A stretch of DNA of 34,883 nt from Bacteroidota bacterium (GTDB lineage Bacteria > Bacteroidota > Bacteroidia > Flavobacteriales_D > Sanyastnellaceae). The position numbers and the translations under genes were made by a program. The notes below the pieces were generated by a model. It was not told the origin of the DNA. It saw nothing but the letters and a program-made list of their open reading frames with translations, and made no database searches. Below, one piece after another: positions 18,317 through 29,591 of the stretch. The DNA lies in contig JAQCFW010000019.1 of the NCBI GenBank assembly GCA_027619225.1, positions 1 to 34,883 of the forward strand. The letters are read 5' to 3'. Positions within the stretch are counted from its first letter, which is position 1, and each line of letters opens with the position of its first letter.

Positions 18317-19381
18317 TTAACTCCTTTTTTTAAATTTATTTCTCCCTTTTTTATCGAATCTTGTTATACTATCTTGACCCACTACATTTACATATCCAAA
18401 GACGTTATCAAGGGCTTTTTCCTCAATTATGGTTTCTACCTCCTCCTTTAAATCTTTCAGAATCATACCTTCATTAATTAGTGTTTGAATTTCTTTTACC
18501 CTTGCGATTTTTATTGGTATTAAATCGGCTTCATTGGGGTAACTAAACCACATCATTTGTTTTTCAATATCTGTTTTTTGCAGAAGGGCAATCCCTTTAA
18601 GTGTTTTAATGGCGTTAACATTATTGGCCTTCAAAGAAGATTTTTTATTTCCCCAATCTTTGATTAGGCAACATTTGAATTCAGACCATTGCTTGCCTTG
18701 ATTTTTACGAAACATTGTAGACCTTGTATTAAAATCTGTTAACCAAGTAGAATGACAAAATTCTCTTCCACAAGTACCGACACCACCTAAACGGGCGGCT
18801 TCCTCTAACAGGCTAATTTGACGCATTACTATTTTGATATGAAACGTTGCAGCCATTACCGGTAGCAGTTCTCGAAAATCAACCCGTTTGTCTGCTGTAT
18901 AATAGAATGTAGCTTTAGTATTATCTCCCTGATAATCAACATCACATATTTTCATCTTCACATTTAAATCTTTTGCCAAAATACGTGCTTTGTACATTGT
19001 TTTAGATTCTAAATCTTTAGCAGTTTTCCATTTTTTAATATCCGCTGGACTTGCCTTTCGGTAGATTTTTTTAATGACATCTTTCGTTTGGATATTGTGT
19101 TTTTTTAGTTGTAAACGAACCAATTCTCCAGTTAGTGAAACATGCCCAACGTCATACCCACCAACGGCTTCAACAATTACTATATCTGTCTGTTTAAGGG
19201 GTGTCTTTTCAGGATTTATATAAAAATCTTTACGCCCTCCTTTAAATTTTATTTCAACAATGTTGAATGCTTGTTGATTAGTTGGCAATGGTATGTCGGC
19301 AAGCCAATCATATACATTTAATTGATTATATGCTCCGCTTAGGTTGGGTATATTATTTTCACGTTCTGAAGTAGTATCCAT
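18317..19381 (-). CDS. Diverged PSP1/RicT-like protein
   Basis: 354 aa. The PSP1 domain is recognisable: FNIVEIKFKGGRKDFYINPE, DIVIVEAVGGYDVGHVSLTG, KMKICDVDYQGDNTKATFYY, TADKRVDFRELLPVMAATF and EEAARLGGVGTCGREFCHST. In ordinary Bacteroidota RicT proteins the last motif continues with a second Cys and an LNPxKxxGQCGxLxCC segment. Here one Cys is replaced by His (REFCHSTW) and the following segment is rewritten (KNQGKQWSEFKCCLIKDWG), so the Fe-S ligand set is altered. RicT-family proteins form Fe-S complexes linked to RNA processing. The reading frame is long and intact, so this is either a specialised paralogue or an early-decay duplicate. It sits beside a lipA relic and an Nfu gene. Confidence 0.8.
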   Translation of the reverse strand: MDTTSERENNIPNLSGAYNQLNVYDWLADIPLPTNQQAFNIVEIKFKGGRKDFYINPEKTPLKQTDIVIVEAVGGYDVGHVSLTGELVRLQLKKHNIQTKDVIKKIYRKASPADIKKWKTAKDLESKTMYKARILAKDLNVKMKICDVDYQGDNTKATFYYTADKRVDFRELLPVMAATFHIKIVMRQISLLEEAARLGGVGTCGREFCHSTWLTDFNTRSTMFRKNQGKQWSEFKCCLIKDWGNKKSSLKANNVNAIKTLKGIALLQKTDIEKQMMWFSYPNEADLIPIKIARVKEIQTLINEGMILKDLKEEVETIIEEKALDNVFGYVNVVGQDSITRFDKKGRNKFKKRS

Positions 19382-19440
19382 ATCTATTGAATAAAATTGA
19401 ATTATATATTGAAAACATTTTCGGCATTAATACACTGGGT

Positions 19441-19710
19441 TTAAATAATTACTTCTCTCATACTTTGTCTACCCGTATGCACATTGCAAAATCCGCAGGA
19501 TCTTGTACAGGTGTTCCCTAAGATCATAAAGGTAGCTGTTGCGTTTCCCCAAAATTCACACATATTAGGGCAACTGCCACAAATGGTATGTGATTTATGT
19601 TCAGATACTATTTGTCTAACTTCCGCATATTCTTTTCCCATCGGCAGTTTTACACGAAGCCAATCGGGTTTTTTAGAATATTTTCTTTCTACTTCAACTA
19701 TTTCTTACAT
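19441..19710 (-). pseudogene. lipA: Lipoyl synthase N-terminal relic
   Basis: About 90 residues match the N terminus of lipoyl synthase: [40 protein letters not shown] and [20 protein letters not shown]. The radical-SAM CxxxCxxC motif (CTRSCGFC) is kept, but the auxiliary cluster motif, normally CX4CX5C, reads CxxCxxxC. The second codon after the in-frame ATG at 19710 is TAA, and the frame ends after [12 protein letters not shown], losing more than two-thirds of the enzyme. It cannot be a working LipA. It precedes the RicT-like gene on the same strand and follows nfu. Confidence 0.85.
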
Positions 19711-19736
19711 AATCTAAATTTGAACTAATCTTAATT

Positions 19737-20351
19737 TCATGCTGTTTCTGCAATCACTTCTTGAACTTCTGGCAACATTCTGCGAAGGAGATTTTCAACA
19801 CCCTGTTTTAAAGTTGTTTTCGTAGAAGGACAGCCGTTACACGCGCCTTTGAGTACAAGAGTAACCTTGCCGTTGATAAATGATTTGAAGTGAATAGTTC
19901 CGCCATCGCCTTCCACTGCTGGGCGTATGTGCTCGTCCAGTAAATCAATAATTTGTTTATCAATGTCACACGAAACAGTTTCAGGAGCTATCTCCGAATC
20001 TACTTCTGTAATCATTTCTTCGCTAAAAATTTCTTCGCCTGATGCAACATGTAACTTTATGAGTTCTTTCAGTTCAGGAATAACTTCATACCACTCTATA
20101 CTTTCGTCTCGTGTTACTGTTACAAAATTAGAGGTAATGAAAACTCCTTTTACATAAGGAAATGCAAATAGTTTTTTTGCTAATGCTGACGCTTCTGCCT
20201 TTTCTCGCGTTCGAAATTCAACGCTTTTGCCAGCTTCCTTAACCAACAAAGAATTAAGGACAAATTTCATCGCAACGGGATTGGGTGTCATCTCTGCATA
20301 AATAGTATGGGCAAACTGTACGGTATTGTTGGTTTCTTGAGTTGTTGTCAT
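19737..20351 (-). CDS. nfuA: NifU-family Fe-S scaffold/carrier protein (Nfu)
   Basis: Delivers Fe-S clusters to client enzymes (known clients include lipoyl synthase). The start is taken at the ATG at 20351 (204 aa), because the 19-residue extension to 20408 is basic, unlike the family. N-terminal Nfu domain (IYAEMTPNPVAMKFVLNSLL, FPYVKGVFITSNFVTVTRD) and C-terminal NifU domain (ridge LDEHIRPAVEGDGGTIHFKS) with the cluster-binding pair C171-x2-C174 in GACNGCPST. Both domains look intact. Its neighbour is a relic of its own client LipA, which suggests this small cluster was once a second lipoylation/Fe-S unit. Probably expressed from the 76-bp region before the insertion-element relic. Confidence 0.92.
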   Translation of the reverse strand: MTTTQETNNTVQFAHTIYAEMTPNPVAMKFVLNSLLVKEAGKSVEFRTREKAEASALAKKLFAFPYVKGVFITSNFVTVTRDESIEWYEVIPELKELIKLHVASGEEIFSEEMITEVDSEIAPETVSCDIDKQIIDLLDEHIRPAVEGDGGTIHFKSFINGKVTLVLKGACNGCPSTKTTLKQGVENLLRRMLPEVQEVIAETA

Positions 20352-20485
20352 CTGTTGTTTTCTTTTAGTATTAATCTTAATGAGGAGTCTTTTGAAAAAT
20401 AACTCCATGCCAAATTAATGAATATTATTAACTTATTTTTTATACTTAGTATCAACATGAGGTTTACAAACATCCATGTTAACCA

Positions 20486-20811
20486 GGCATTAATTTGCTC
20501 TAAAGATAAAGAAACTTGATTTTAAGCAAAAATCTCATAGACATGTTAAAGGATCACCGATATCCAAAAGCCATAATCCTTTAAGCAGTCTATTTCAAAC
20601 TTAAATTCACTCTAAGTTATCGAGATGTAGACAGAGTTACTCCAGATAAGAGGAGTTAAAATTGATCCTTCTACAATTCAGAGATAGGTGTTTAAATTTG
20701 GTCCAGAGAGTGAACAGAACATGCACGAAAGTTTCTAAACCAAGATTCATAAACATTGATAAGAGTGGAGCAAATAAATCAGGAATCAGATTTGATTCAT
20801 GCGACAGAACC
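20486..20811. mobile_element. Relic of an insertion element (internally degenerate)
   Basis: The left part (20486-20547) is about 58/62 identical to 26675-26736, which lies just inside the element end at 26667. The right edge ATGCGACAGAACC (20799-20811) is the inverse of the end motif GGTTCTGTCGCAT. So the ~330-bp block looks like two opposite ends of one element with a decayed interior and no transposase frame. The family was not identified. The right edge stops 5 bp short of the katG stop codon. Confidence 0.6.
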
Positions 20812-20816
20812 GTTTT

Positions 20817-23195
<2,379 letters not shown>

Positions 23196-23211
23196 CTATA
23201 TATTTGTGAAT

Positions 23212-24147
23212 ATGAATATCCAACAATTTCAATATGTATTAGCAGTTGTCGATTCTAAAAACTTTGAGACGGCAGCAGAAAAGTGTTGTATAACTCAATC
23301 CACTTTAAGCACTATGATTGGTAGGTTTGAGAGTGAGATTGGGATAAAAATATTTAATAGGAAAACTAAACCAGTTTCAATTACAACTGAAGGTGGAAAA
23401 ATTATTGATAGATTAAGGATCATTGACAACGAAATCGGGCAATTAGAAAATGTAATTCAAGAGTTGAAAGGTGAAATGGTGGGGGTATTAAAAATAGGTA
23501 TCATTCCAACAATTGCACCCTACCTGTTACACTTATTTTTACCAAAATTAGCGAATAAATTCCCCCAAATTAAGATTATTGTAAAAGAGATTCCAACTGT
23601 TCAAATTACAGAGTTATTAAAAAACAGGTCACTAGATATTGGAATACTTGCGTTGCCAATTATAGATAGTGAATTGACTGAACAAGAGCTGTATGTTGAA
23701 CCTTTCTTAGTTTATGATTGTAGAGTTAATAAATCGCTTTCGAAAATTTCTATTAATAATTTAGATTATTCTAAACTATGGTTGCTACAGGAAGGTCATT
23801 GTTTACGGACTCAAGTGTACCAAATTTGTGAGCGGTCAAATCAAACCAAAAGATCTAAATTAAATTTTGAGTTTGAGTCTGGCTCTATGGATAGTTTATT
23901 ACGGTTTACAAAGTCTAATGAAGGAATGACAATAATACCTTTTTTGGCTTCCTTGGATTTTCCAATTGATGATAAACGGAATGTTTTAGAGTTTATAAAT
24001 CCAACTCCATCTCGCTCTGTAGGAATATTAACGCATAAATTTTTCGTTAAAAAAAGACTTGCTTTGGAATTAGCAAAAATCATTCAAGACGCTGTTTTAG
24101 AGTTGCTTCCAAAGATAAAAGACACTGAAATTATCAAGCCTGTTTAA
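23212..24147 (+). CDS. oxyR: Peroxide-sensing LysR-type regulator OxyR
   Basis: 311 aa. An in-frame GTG lies two codons upstream (23206), but the ATG at 23212 gives the typical MNIQQFQYVLAVVDSKNFET start of the winged helix-turn-helix (QSTLSTMIGRFESEIGIKIF, then RKTKPVSITTEGG). The effector domain carries LLQEGHCLRTQVYQICE, with C197 and C206 nine apart, exactly the spacing of the E. coli peroxide-sensing pair C199/C208. It also has FESGSMDSLLRFTKSNEGMTIIP. So this is a bona fide OxyR, expected to activate the divergent katG when oxidised. A TATATTTG box (23199-23206) lies so close to the start that the transcript could be nearly leaderless. Confidence 0.94.
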   Translation: MNIQQFQYVLAVVDSKNFETAAEKCCITQSTLSTMIGRFESEIGIKIFNRKTKPVSITTEGGKIIDRLRIIDNEIGQLENVIQELKGEMVGVLKIGIIPTIAPYLLHLFLPKLANKFPQIKIIVKEIPTVQITELLKNRSLDIGILALPIIDSELTEQELYVEPFLVYDCRVNKSLSKISINNLDYSKLWLLQEGHCLRTQVYQICERSNQTKRSKLNFEFESGSMDSLLRFTKSNEGMTIIPFLASLDFPIDDKRNVLEFINPTPSRSVGILTHKFFVKKRLALELAKIIQDAVLELLPKIKDTEIIKPV

Positions 24148-24183
24148 TGATCCACACTATAGGTTTAATCCAATTTAATGAGT

Positions 24184-24297
24184 CGTCATCATAAGTTGGA
24201 CAACAGTAAACTGTATTTATTGACACTTTTTTCGTTAGAGTGTTACAATTAAACTTGTTCCGGGATTACTCACACTGCTACTGCAGTGATCGTGATC
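24184..24297 (-). repeat. 114-bp direct repeat, copy R1
   Basis: About 80% identical, same length and orientation, to 32461-32574. On the minus strand it comprises the last codons of a gene (DHDHC, SSVSNPGTSL.VTL, stop) followed after 8 nt by a GTG-initiated small frame. The two copies bound an 8.4-kb block. Confidence 0.85.
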
Positions 24298-24423
24298 TGA
24301 CTCTATTCGTATAGTTTTATTTCTAAAATCTGCAAGTGCGACTATTGAAAGACTATCTATTAATTCATCATTTGAATAAACCCTAAAAGAAAACACACCC
24401 TTAATTACTGTGTCTTCATATCA
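24235..24423 (-). pseudogene. 3' fragment of an unidentified gene ending ...NPGTSLIVTL
   Basis: An open minus-strand frame of ~62 codons without an ATG reads as protein (VFSFRVYSNDELIDSLSIVA, then DFRNKTIRIESDHDHC, then SSSVSNPGTSLIVTL) up to a TAA at 24235-24237. Upstream the frame is closed by TGA at about 24424-24426, with gene-like sequence beyond (DNRYQTYLSQ). I do not recognise the family. The last ~20 codons recur in R2 (32512-32574), where the rest of the gene is missing. Confidence 0.45.
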
Positions 24424-24559
24424 TTGCGATAGATAAGTCTGATAACGATTATCAAACCCTGCCACTTTGGTTTATTTTTGTTTGGCTTAGCCCTACGTTA
24501 CAGACGATAAATAACAAGAATAAATAAATATTTAATCACTAATAAAATTTAACAAAACA

Positions 24560-26491
24560 ATGAAAGAAAAATACCCTAAAGGGCAAGGCTCAAATGGCAA
24601 GGTTGACAAAAAAATGGTTTCCAATAAAACGATTGGCCCTATATCAAACCTTGAGCAACATTTGCAACCCGATTGGTGGAAGAGAATTTTCAATTCTATG
24701 TATCTGAAAACTGATGCAGATGTGGTAGAAGACAACCAAATTACAAAAAAAGAAGTTGACCTATTCCAGAAAATACTTAATATCAAAGAGGGGGAAACGC
24801 TTTTGGACTTGGCGTGTGGACAAGGACGACATTTAATAGAATTACAGAGCCGACAGAATTACAATCTTTATGGCTTGGACCGTTCTCGCTATTTAATTCA
24901 AAGAGCCAAAAATATTTCCAAGAAAAAAGGATTATCTATTCATTTAAAGGAAGGAGATGCAAGGAAATTACCGTATCCAGCAGATACTTTTGATTTTGTA
25001 ATTAATCTTGGTAATAGCTTTGGGTATTTTGAGACAATTGATGATGATACAAAAATTCTAAATGAAATATTCAGGGTATTAAAACCTGGTGGACTACTCT
25101 TAATGGAAATTGCCGATGGTGATTTTTTAAGAAATAATTACACCCCACGGAGTTGGGAATGGATAGATCAAAAGCATTTTGTTTGTAGAGAAAGAACAAT
25201 GGCTGCTGATAATCAGAGGCTTATTTCCAGAGAGGTGATAACCCACACAGAAAAAGGCGTAATTGTTGATCAATTTTATGCAGAAAGATTATATGCAAAA
25301 GAAGACTTAATCGAACTGCTCAAAAAGGTGAACTTTAAAGAGGTGACTTTTCATGGAAATATTAGTTCCGAGTCTCTGCGTAATCAGGATCTGGGAATGA
25401 TGGAAAACAGATTCATCCTTACCGCTAAGTCGGTAAAAGAATGGACACCTAAAAAACTTAAAAAGGCAGTTAAAAACGTAACCGTCATTATGGGTGACCC
25501 TACACTCAAAGATGTAATTAAACCAGACGCTGTTTTTGATTCCGATGATTTTGACACTATTGACAAACTTAAAATTGCATTAAGCAAGTTGGACAAATAC
25601 AAATTCAGCTATCTCAATAATCATAAAACCTTAGTTTCTGACCTGCAAAAAATCCAAGGAAAAATAGATTTTGTATTTAATCTATGTGATGAAGGCTTTG
25701 AAAATGATGCAGTTAAAGAATTGCATGTACCTGCACTTTTAGAAATAGCAAAAATTCCATATTCGGGTTCGAATCCTCAGACATTGGCATACTGTTATGA
25801 CAAGTCACTCATCAGAGGAATAGCTACTGAAATAGGCGTACCTGTTGCAGATGCTTTTATGATAACAGCAGATGAAAATTTATTTGAACTCAACATTCCG
25901 TTCCCCGTCATTGCAAAACCTAATTTTGGTGATTCCAGCTTCGGAATTACTCAAAAAAATGTGGCGTATACAATTGAAGAATTAGCGGATGCTATTATTA
26001 GAATAAGGTCACAATTTGGATCCTCTAAACCAATATTAGTGGAAGAATTCTTAACTGGAGCAGAATTATCTGTTGGTATTATTGGGAATATTCAAAATTA
26101 CACAGTCCTTCCAATTATAGAGGAAGATTTTTCGGAATTGCCAGAGGGACTTCCTAAAATTTGTGGCTATGAAGCTAAATGGTTGACAGATTCACCATAT
26201 ATGAAAGCATTAAAATCTATACCCGCATCCATTCCTACAAGTACCCAAGAAGAATTGGTAAACCACAGCCTTAAACTTTTTGAAAGACTGAATTGCAGAG
26301 ATTATTGCCGATTCGATTGGCGGATGAATGCGAATGGAGAGCCAAAAATTCTGGAAGTTAACCCAAATCCAGGTTGGTGTTGGGATGGTCATTTATCTAA
26401 AATGAGTAGCATTGGTGGAATGGATTATTCTCAAATGTTAGAATCAATATTAAGTGCTGTAGAATTGCGATATAGTCAATCTGAATCTTAA
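24560..26491 (+). CDS. Fusion of SAM-dependent methyltransferase and D-Ala-D-Ala-ligase-like ATP-grasp enzyme
   Basis: 643 aa. Residues ~35-295 are a class I methyltransferase: motif I LLDLACGQGRHL (81-92), YGLDRSRYLIQRAK, EGDARKLPYPADTFDFVINL, then LNEIFRVLKPGGLLLMEIAD. Residues ~305-640 are a Ddl-type ligase: VTVIMGDPTLKD at the N-lobe, FVFNLCDEGFENDA, then IPYSGSNPQTLAYCYDKSLI, PFPVIAKPNFGDSSFGI, PILVEEFLTGAELSVGIIG and the metal-binding end YCRFDWRMNANGEPKILEVN with PNPGW. Both halves look complete. It probably joins and methylates an amino-acid or peptide substrate; the product is not deducible. A plus-strand monocistronic gene between katG/oxyR and the cyanophycin module, followed by a long palindrome. 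Confidence 0.85.
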   Translation: MKEKYPKGQGSNGKVDKKMVSNKTIGPISNLEQHLQPDWWKRIFNSMYLKTDADVVEDNQITKKEVDLFQKILNIKEGETLLDLACGQGRHLIELQSRQNYNLYGLDRSRYLIQRAKNISKKKGLSIHLKEGDARKLPYPADTFDFVINLGNSFGYFETIDDDTKILNEIFRVLKPGGLLLMEIADGDFLRNNYTPRSWEWIDQKHFVCRERTMAADNQRLISREVITHTEKGVIVDQFYAERLYAKEDLIELLKKVNFKEVTFHGNISSESLRNQDLGMMENRFILTAKSVKEWTPKKLKKAVKNVTVIMGDPTLKDVIKPDAVFDSDDFDTIDKLKIALSKLDKYKFSYLNNHKTLVSDLQKIQGKIDFVFNLCDEGFENDAVKELHVPALLEIAKIPYSGSNPQTLAYCYDKSLIRGIATEIGVPVADAFMITADENLFELNIPFPVIAKPNFGDSSFGITQKNVAYTIEELADAIIRIRSQFGSSKPILVEEFLTGAELSVGIIGNIQNYTVLPIIEEDFSELPEGLPKICGYEAKWLTDSPYMKALKSIPASIPTSTQEELVNHSLKLFERLNCRDYCRFDWRMNANGEPKILEVNPNPGWCWDGHLSKMSSIGGMDYSQMLESILSAVELRYSQSES

Positions 26492-26501
26492 AATTCTAGC
26501 C

Positions 26502-26564
26502 TGTAACAATATATATGCGGAAGCTGCCATACGGGACAGCTTCCGCATATAATTATCCGTTACA
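26502..26564 (+). other. Long palindrome after the MTase-Ddl gene (attC-like or terminator-like)
   Basis: A 14-bp perfect stem, ATATGCGGAAGCTG (26513-26526) with CAGCTTCCGCATAT (26537-26550), has a 10-nt loop and is framed by outer arms TGTAAC (26502-26507) and GTTACA (26559-26564). There is no T-run, so it is not a classic intrinsic terminator. A CGTTACA heptamer also occurs 60 bp before the gene (24496-24502), so the gene is bracketed by it, reminiscent of an integron cassette. No integrase is present in the window. Confidence 0.5.
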
Positions 26565-26591
26565 AGTTATTAAACCAGATCGTGCATAAAA

Positions 26592-26687
26592 ATGAAAGAC
26601 TACTTTGACTTGCAATTAGAAATGAGTCACCGAAAGATTAAAAAAGCGGGTATTAATCCTGTTTTAGGTTCTGTCGCATTAATTTGA
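26592..26687 (+). pseudogene. 5' gene fragment truncated by an insertion-element end
   Basis: The ATG at 26592 opens MKDYFDLQLEMSHRKIKKAG, continuing INPVLG up to 26666, where the element end GGTTCTGTCGCATTAA begins. The frame then runs five codons into the element and stops at TGA 26685-26687. The N terminus resembles amphipathic starts of flavobacterial membrane proteins, but the family was not identified. It is most likely a gene cut by the insertion. Confidence 0.5.
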
Positions 26688-26736
26688 TCTAAACATAAAG
26701 AAACTTAATTTTAAGCAAAAATCTCATAGACATGTT
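26667..26736. mobile_element. Insertion-element end (left end motif GGTTCTGTCGCATTAA)
   Basis: It starts with GGTTCTGTCGCATTAA (26667-26682), the inverse of TTAATGCGACAGAACT at 31613-31628 and of ATGCGACAGAACC at 20799-20811. Bases 26675-26736 match 20486-20547. No transposase frame is present. The rest of the 380-bp gap up to cphA (26737-26872) shows nothing further. Confidence 0.6.
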
Positions 26737-26872
26737 TAACAAAGGTTTTTCCGATAAAAGGAACCTCCAAAAAGCAATTAATCTTTAAAATGAAATCAAA
26801 ATCATTTTCAGCAAAAATTTTCAACTATCAAAGTTAAGAGACTTTTAATATGTCAAAACAAATGTGTCTTTG

Positions 26873-29515
26873 CTAATCGTTAAAAACTAGTTCTCCTTTA
26901 GTTTCTTGTTCTTTAAATTTTTTCACCAAAGCTAAAGCGTCTGGAATCACATCGCTACATAATATTATGAGAGAGCCTTTTACAGCATTTTTAACAGCGA
27001 AGGTAATTGCTTCTTTTTCCGAAGGAATAATAGTAGTTTTCTTATTAGGATCTTTCATTTTAATTCCATCGTGTAACATTTTAATAAGTTCTTCTTCCGT
27101 TTTGCCTCTCAAACGTTTGTCTTGTCTTATAATTATCTCGTCAAACATTTCTGCAGCAATACTTCCCATTTCATTATTATCTTCAAGTCGTCTGTCTCCA
27201 ATTCCTGCAATAATTCCAACTTTTACAGTGGCCTTTAACTCGTCTATAAACTCTTTTAGAGCTCTCATCCCAGCAGGGTTGTGAGCATAGTCTAAAAGTA
27301 TGCTAAAGTCTTTAAACTCAAATAAATTTAAACGTCCAGGTGTTTGTGATGAAGAAGGAATAAATGTTTCTAAAGCAGCTTTTATATCTTCAATACTAAT
27401 GCCTTGAACATGCGCAGCCAAAATTGCTCCTAGAACATTTTTAATCATAAATTTAGCTTTTCCGCCATAGGTTAACGGAATATCTTCGGCTTTCATTAAG
27501 CGCATTTTCCATTCTCCTCTGCAGATTGTTACGTAGCCATTTTCATACACTGCAGTAATTCCGTTTAAACGCTGGAGTGCTTTTATTCGTGGATTAGTTT
27601 CATCCATAGAAAATAGAGCAACATTACACTGAACATTTCGACGCATATCATACACTAAATCGTCATCAGCATTTAAAATAGCATAACCATCGGGTGAAAC
27701 AGTTTCCGGCACGACAGCCTTTACTTTTGCTAATTGGTCAATTGTATGAATTCCTTTTAATCCTAAGTGATCAGCTTCAACATTAGTTACAACTGCTACA
27801 TCACAATTTTTAAAACCTAAACCAGCTCTTAATAATCCGCCACGAGCACATTCTAATACAGCAAAATTTACCGTTGGATCTCTTAATACAAACTCAGCAC
27901 TTGTAGGTCCAGTGCAATCACCAGTCATTAATAATCTGTTTTGAATATATACACCATCACTAGTTGTATAACCAACTCGATATCCTATCATTTTTGCAAT
28001 ATGCGCAATCAAACGTGTTGTCGTTGTTTTTCCATTGGTGCCTGAAACTGCAATAATTGGAATACAGCCTGAATCACCTTTTTGAGGGAATAATTTATCT
28101 ATCACAGGAGCCGCTACATTTCTAGGTAATCCTTTAGTGGGAGCTAAATGCATTCTAAATCCTGGGCCTGCATTTACTTCTAGCACAGCACCCCCAGTTT
28201 CTGATAATGGTTTTGAGATGTCGGTGGTCGTGATATCTATTCCGCAAATATCTAAATCGATGATTTTTGAAATTCTTTCCGCCATACTTACATTTGCAGG
28301 ATGTATAATATTTGTAATATCTTCTGCAGTCCCTCCAGTACTTAGGTTTGCTGTGTCTTTTAATATTAACATCTCTCCTGTTTCAATTACAGAATCTAAT
28401 GAATAGCCCTTATCTTTTATTATTGTTTTTGTTAAATCATTTACAGTAATTTGGGTTAGCACATTTTCATGACCATAGCCACGACGTGAGTCACTATTCA
28501 CTATGTCAATAAGTTCTTGAATAGTTGATTTCCCATCACCAATAACATGCGCAGGAGTTCTAATTGCTCCTGCTACTAATTTATTGTTAATCACTAATAA
28601 TCTATAATCACTTCCTTTAATAAACTTTTCAACAATGATCACTCCACTTTTAGAACTTTCTTTTGCTTGTTGAAATGCAATTAAGGCATCGTCATAATTT
28701 TGAATATTAACGGTTATTCCTCGACCATGATTACCATCCACAGGCTTAATTACTAAAGGATAGCCAACATACTTACAAGCGTCTTCCAAACTACTTTCCC
28801 TTCGGATAATATCTCCTTTTGGGACTTCTATTTCTGCTTGTTCTAGAAGGTATTTTGTATCTTCTTTATCGCAAGCCAGTTCAACACCAATACTACTAGT
28901 TTCACTTGTTACAGTCGCTTGTATTCGTTTTTGATTAGCGCCATACCCAAGTTGAACCAATGAATATTTATTCAACCGAATCCAAGGAATTCCTCGACTT
29001 TCAGCCTCTGCTACTATTGACCCTGTGCTTGGTCCAAGACGATCATCTTCACGTAATTCACGCATTTTTTGGATATCGTCCGTTAAATCATAAACTTCCC
29101 CCACTATTAGTGCTTCACAAATTCTAACCGAAACCTTGGCAGCATATCTTCCAACAGATTCTTCCATGTAGGAAAAAACCACATTATAAACACCCTCTTC
29201 TCCATAACCACGAGTTCTTCCAAAACCAGTATCCATTCCTGCTAAAGTTTGAACCTCTAGAGCAATATGTTCTATAATGTGACCCATCCAAGTTCCTTTA
29301 TCAACTCGCATAAAAAAACCACCTTCGCATCCTTCAGAACATCTATGAGAATACATTGAGGGAAACATGTTTTTTAATCGCTCAGAAAAACCTTCTATTT
29401 TATTTGAAGGTGTTTTTTCCATTTCCTGAAGATCTAATACCATCACGATTAACTTGTGTCTTCTTACTGACCAATAATTCGGCCCTCTCATTACATTGAT
29501 TTCTCTAATTTCCAT
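26873..29515 (-). CDS. cphA: Cyanophycin synthetase (CphA1 type)
   Basis: 880 aa, the usual length. Polymerises Asp and Arg into the nitrogen-storage polymer cyanophycin using ATP. Three domains are visible: the N domain (residues ~1-160, with HRCSEGCEGGFFMRVDKGTW, then GHIIEHIALEVQTLAGMDTG); an ATP-grasp G domain (~215-480, YPLVIKPVDGNHGRGITVNI, VIIVEKFIKGSDYRLLVINN, AVLEVNAGPGFRMHLAPTKG) that adds Asp to the backbone; and a Mur-ligase-like M domain (~485-880) with P-loop GTNGKTTTTR (492-501), VEADHLGLKGI and DYAHNPAGMRAL that adds Arg. All motifs are intact. Divergent from cphB with 46-76 bp between starts; no clear promoter box was found in the gap. Confidence 0.97.
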   Translation of the reverse strand: MEIREINVMRGPNYWSVRRHKLIVMVLDLQEMEKTPSNKIEGFSERLKNMFPSMYSHRCSEGCEGGFFMRVDKGTWMGHIIEHIALEVQTLAGMDTGFGRTRGYGEEGVYNVVFSYMEESVGRYAAKVSVRICEALIVGEVYDLTDDIQKMRELREDDRLGPSTGSIVAEAESRGIPWIRLNKYSLVQLGYGANQKRIQATVTSETSSIGVELACDKEDTKYLLEQAEIEVPKGDIIRRESSLEDACKYVGYPLVIKPVDGNHGRGITVNIQNYDDALIAFQQAKESSKSGVIIVEKFIKGSDYRLLVINNKLVAGAIRTPAHVIGDGKSTIQELIDIVNSDSRRGYGHENVLTQITVNDLTKTIIKDKGYSLDSVIETGEMLILKDTANLSTGGTAEDITNIIHPANVSMAERISKIIDLDICGIDITTTDISKPLSETGGAVLEVNAGPGFRMHLAPTKGLPRNVAAPVIDKLFPQKGDSGCIPIIAVSGTNGKTTTTRLIAHIAKMIGYRVGYTTSDGVYIQNRLLMTGDCTGPTSAEFVLRDPTVNFAVLECARGGLLRAGLGFKNCDVAVVTNVEADHLGLKGIHTIDQLAKVKAVVPETVSPDGYAILNADDDLVYDMRRNVQCNVALFSMDETNPRIKALQRLNGITAVYENGYVTICRGEWKMRLMKAEDIPLTYGGKAKFMIKNVLGAILAAHVQGISIEDIKAALETFIPSSSQTPGRLNLFEFKDFSILLDYAHNPAGMRALKEFIDELKATVKVGIIAGIGDRRLEDNNEMGSIAAEMFDEIIIRQDKRLRGKTEEELIKMLHDGIKMKDPNKKTTIIPSEKEAITFAVKNAVKGSLIILCSDVIPDALALVKKFKEQETKGELVFND

Positions 29516-29591
29516 CTTTAGTTCTTTTGTTGATAGATCATAAATATATACATTTTAAAAGATGAAAAATAGTTTATTTTTGATTTTTAAA

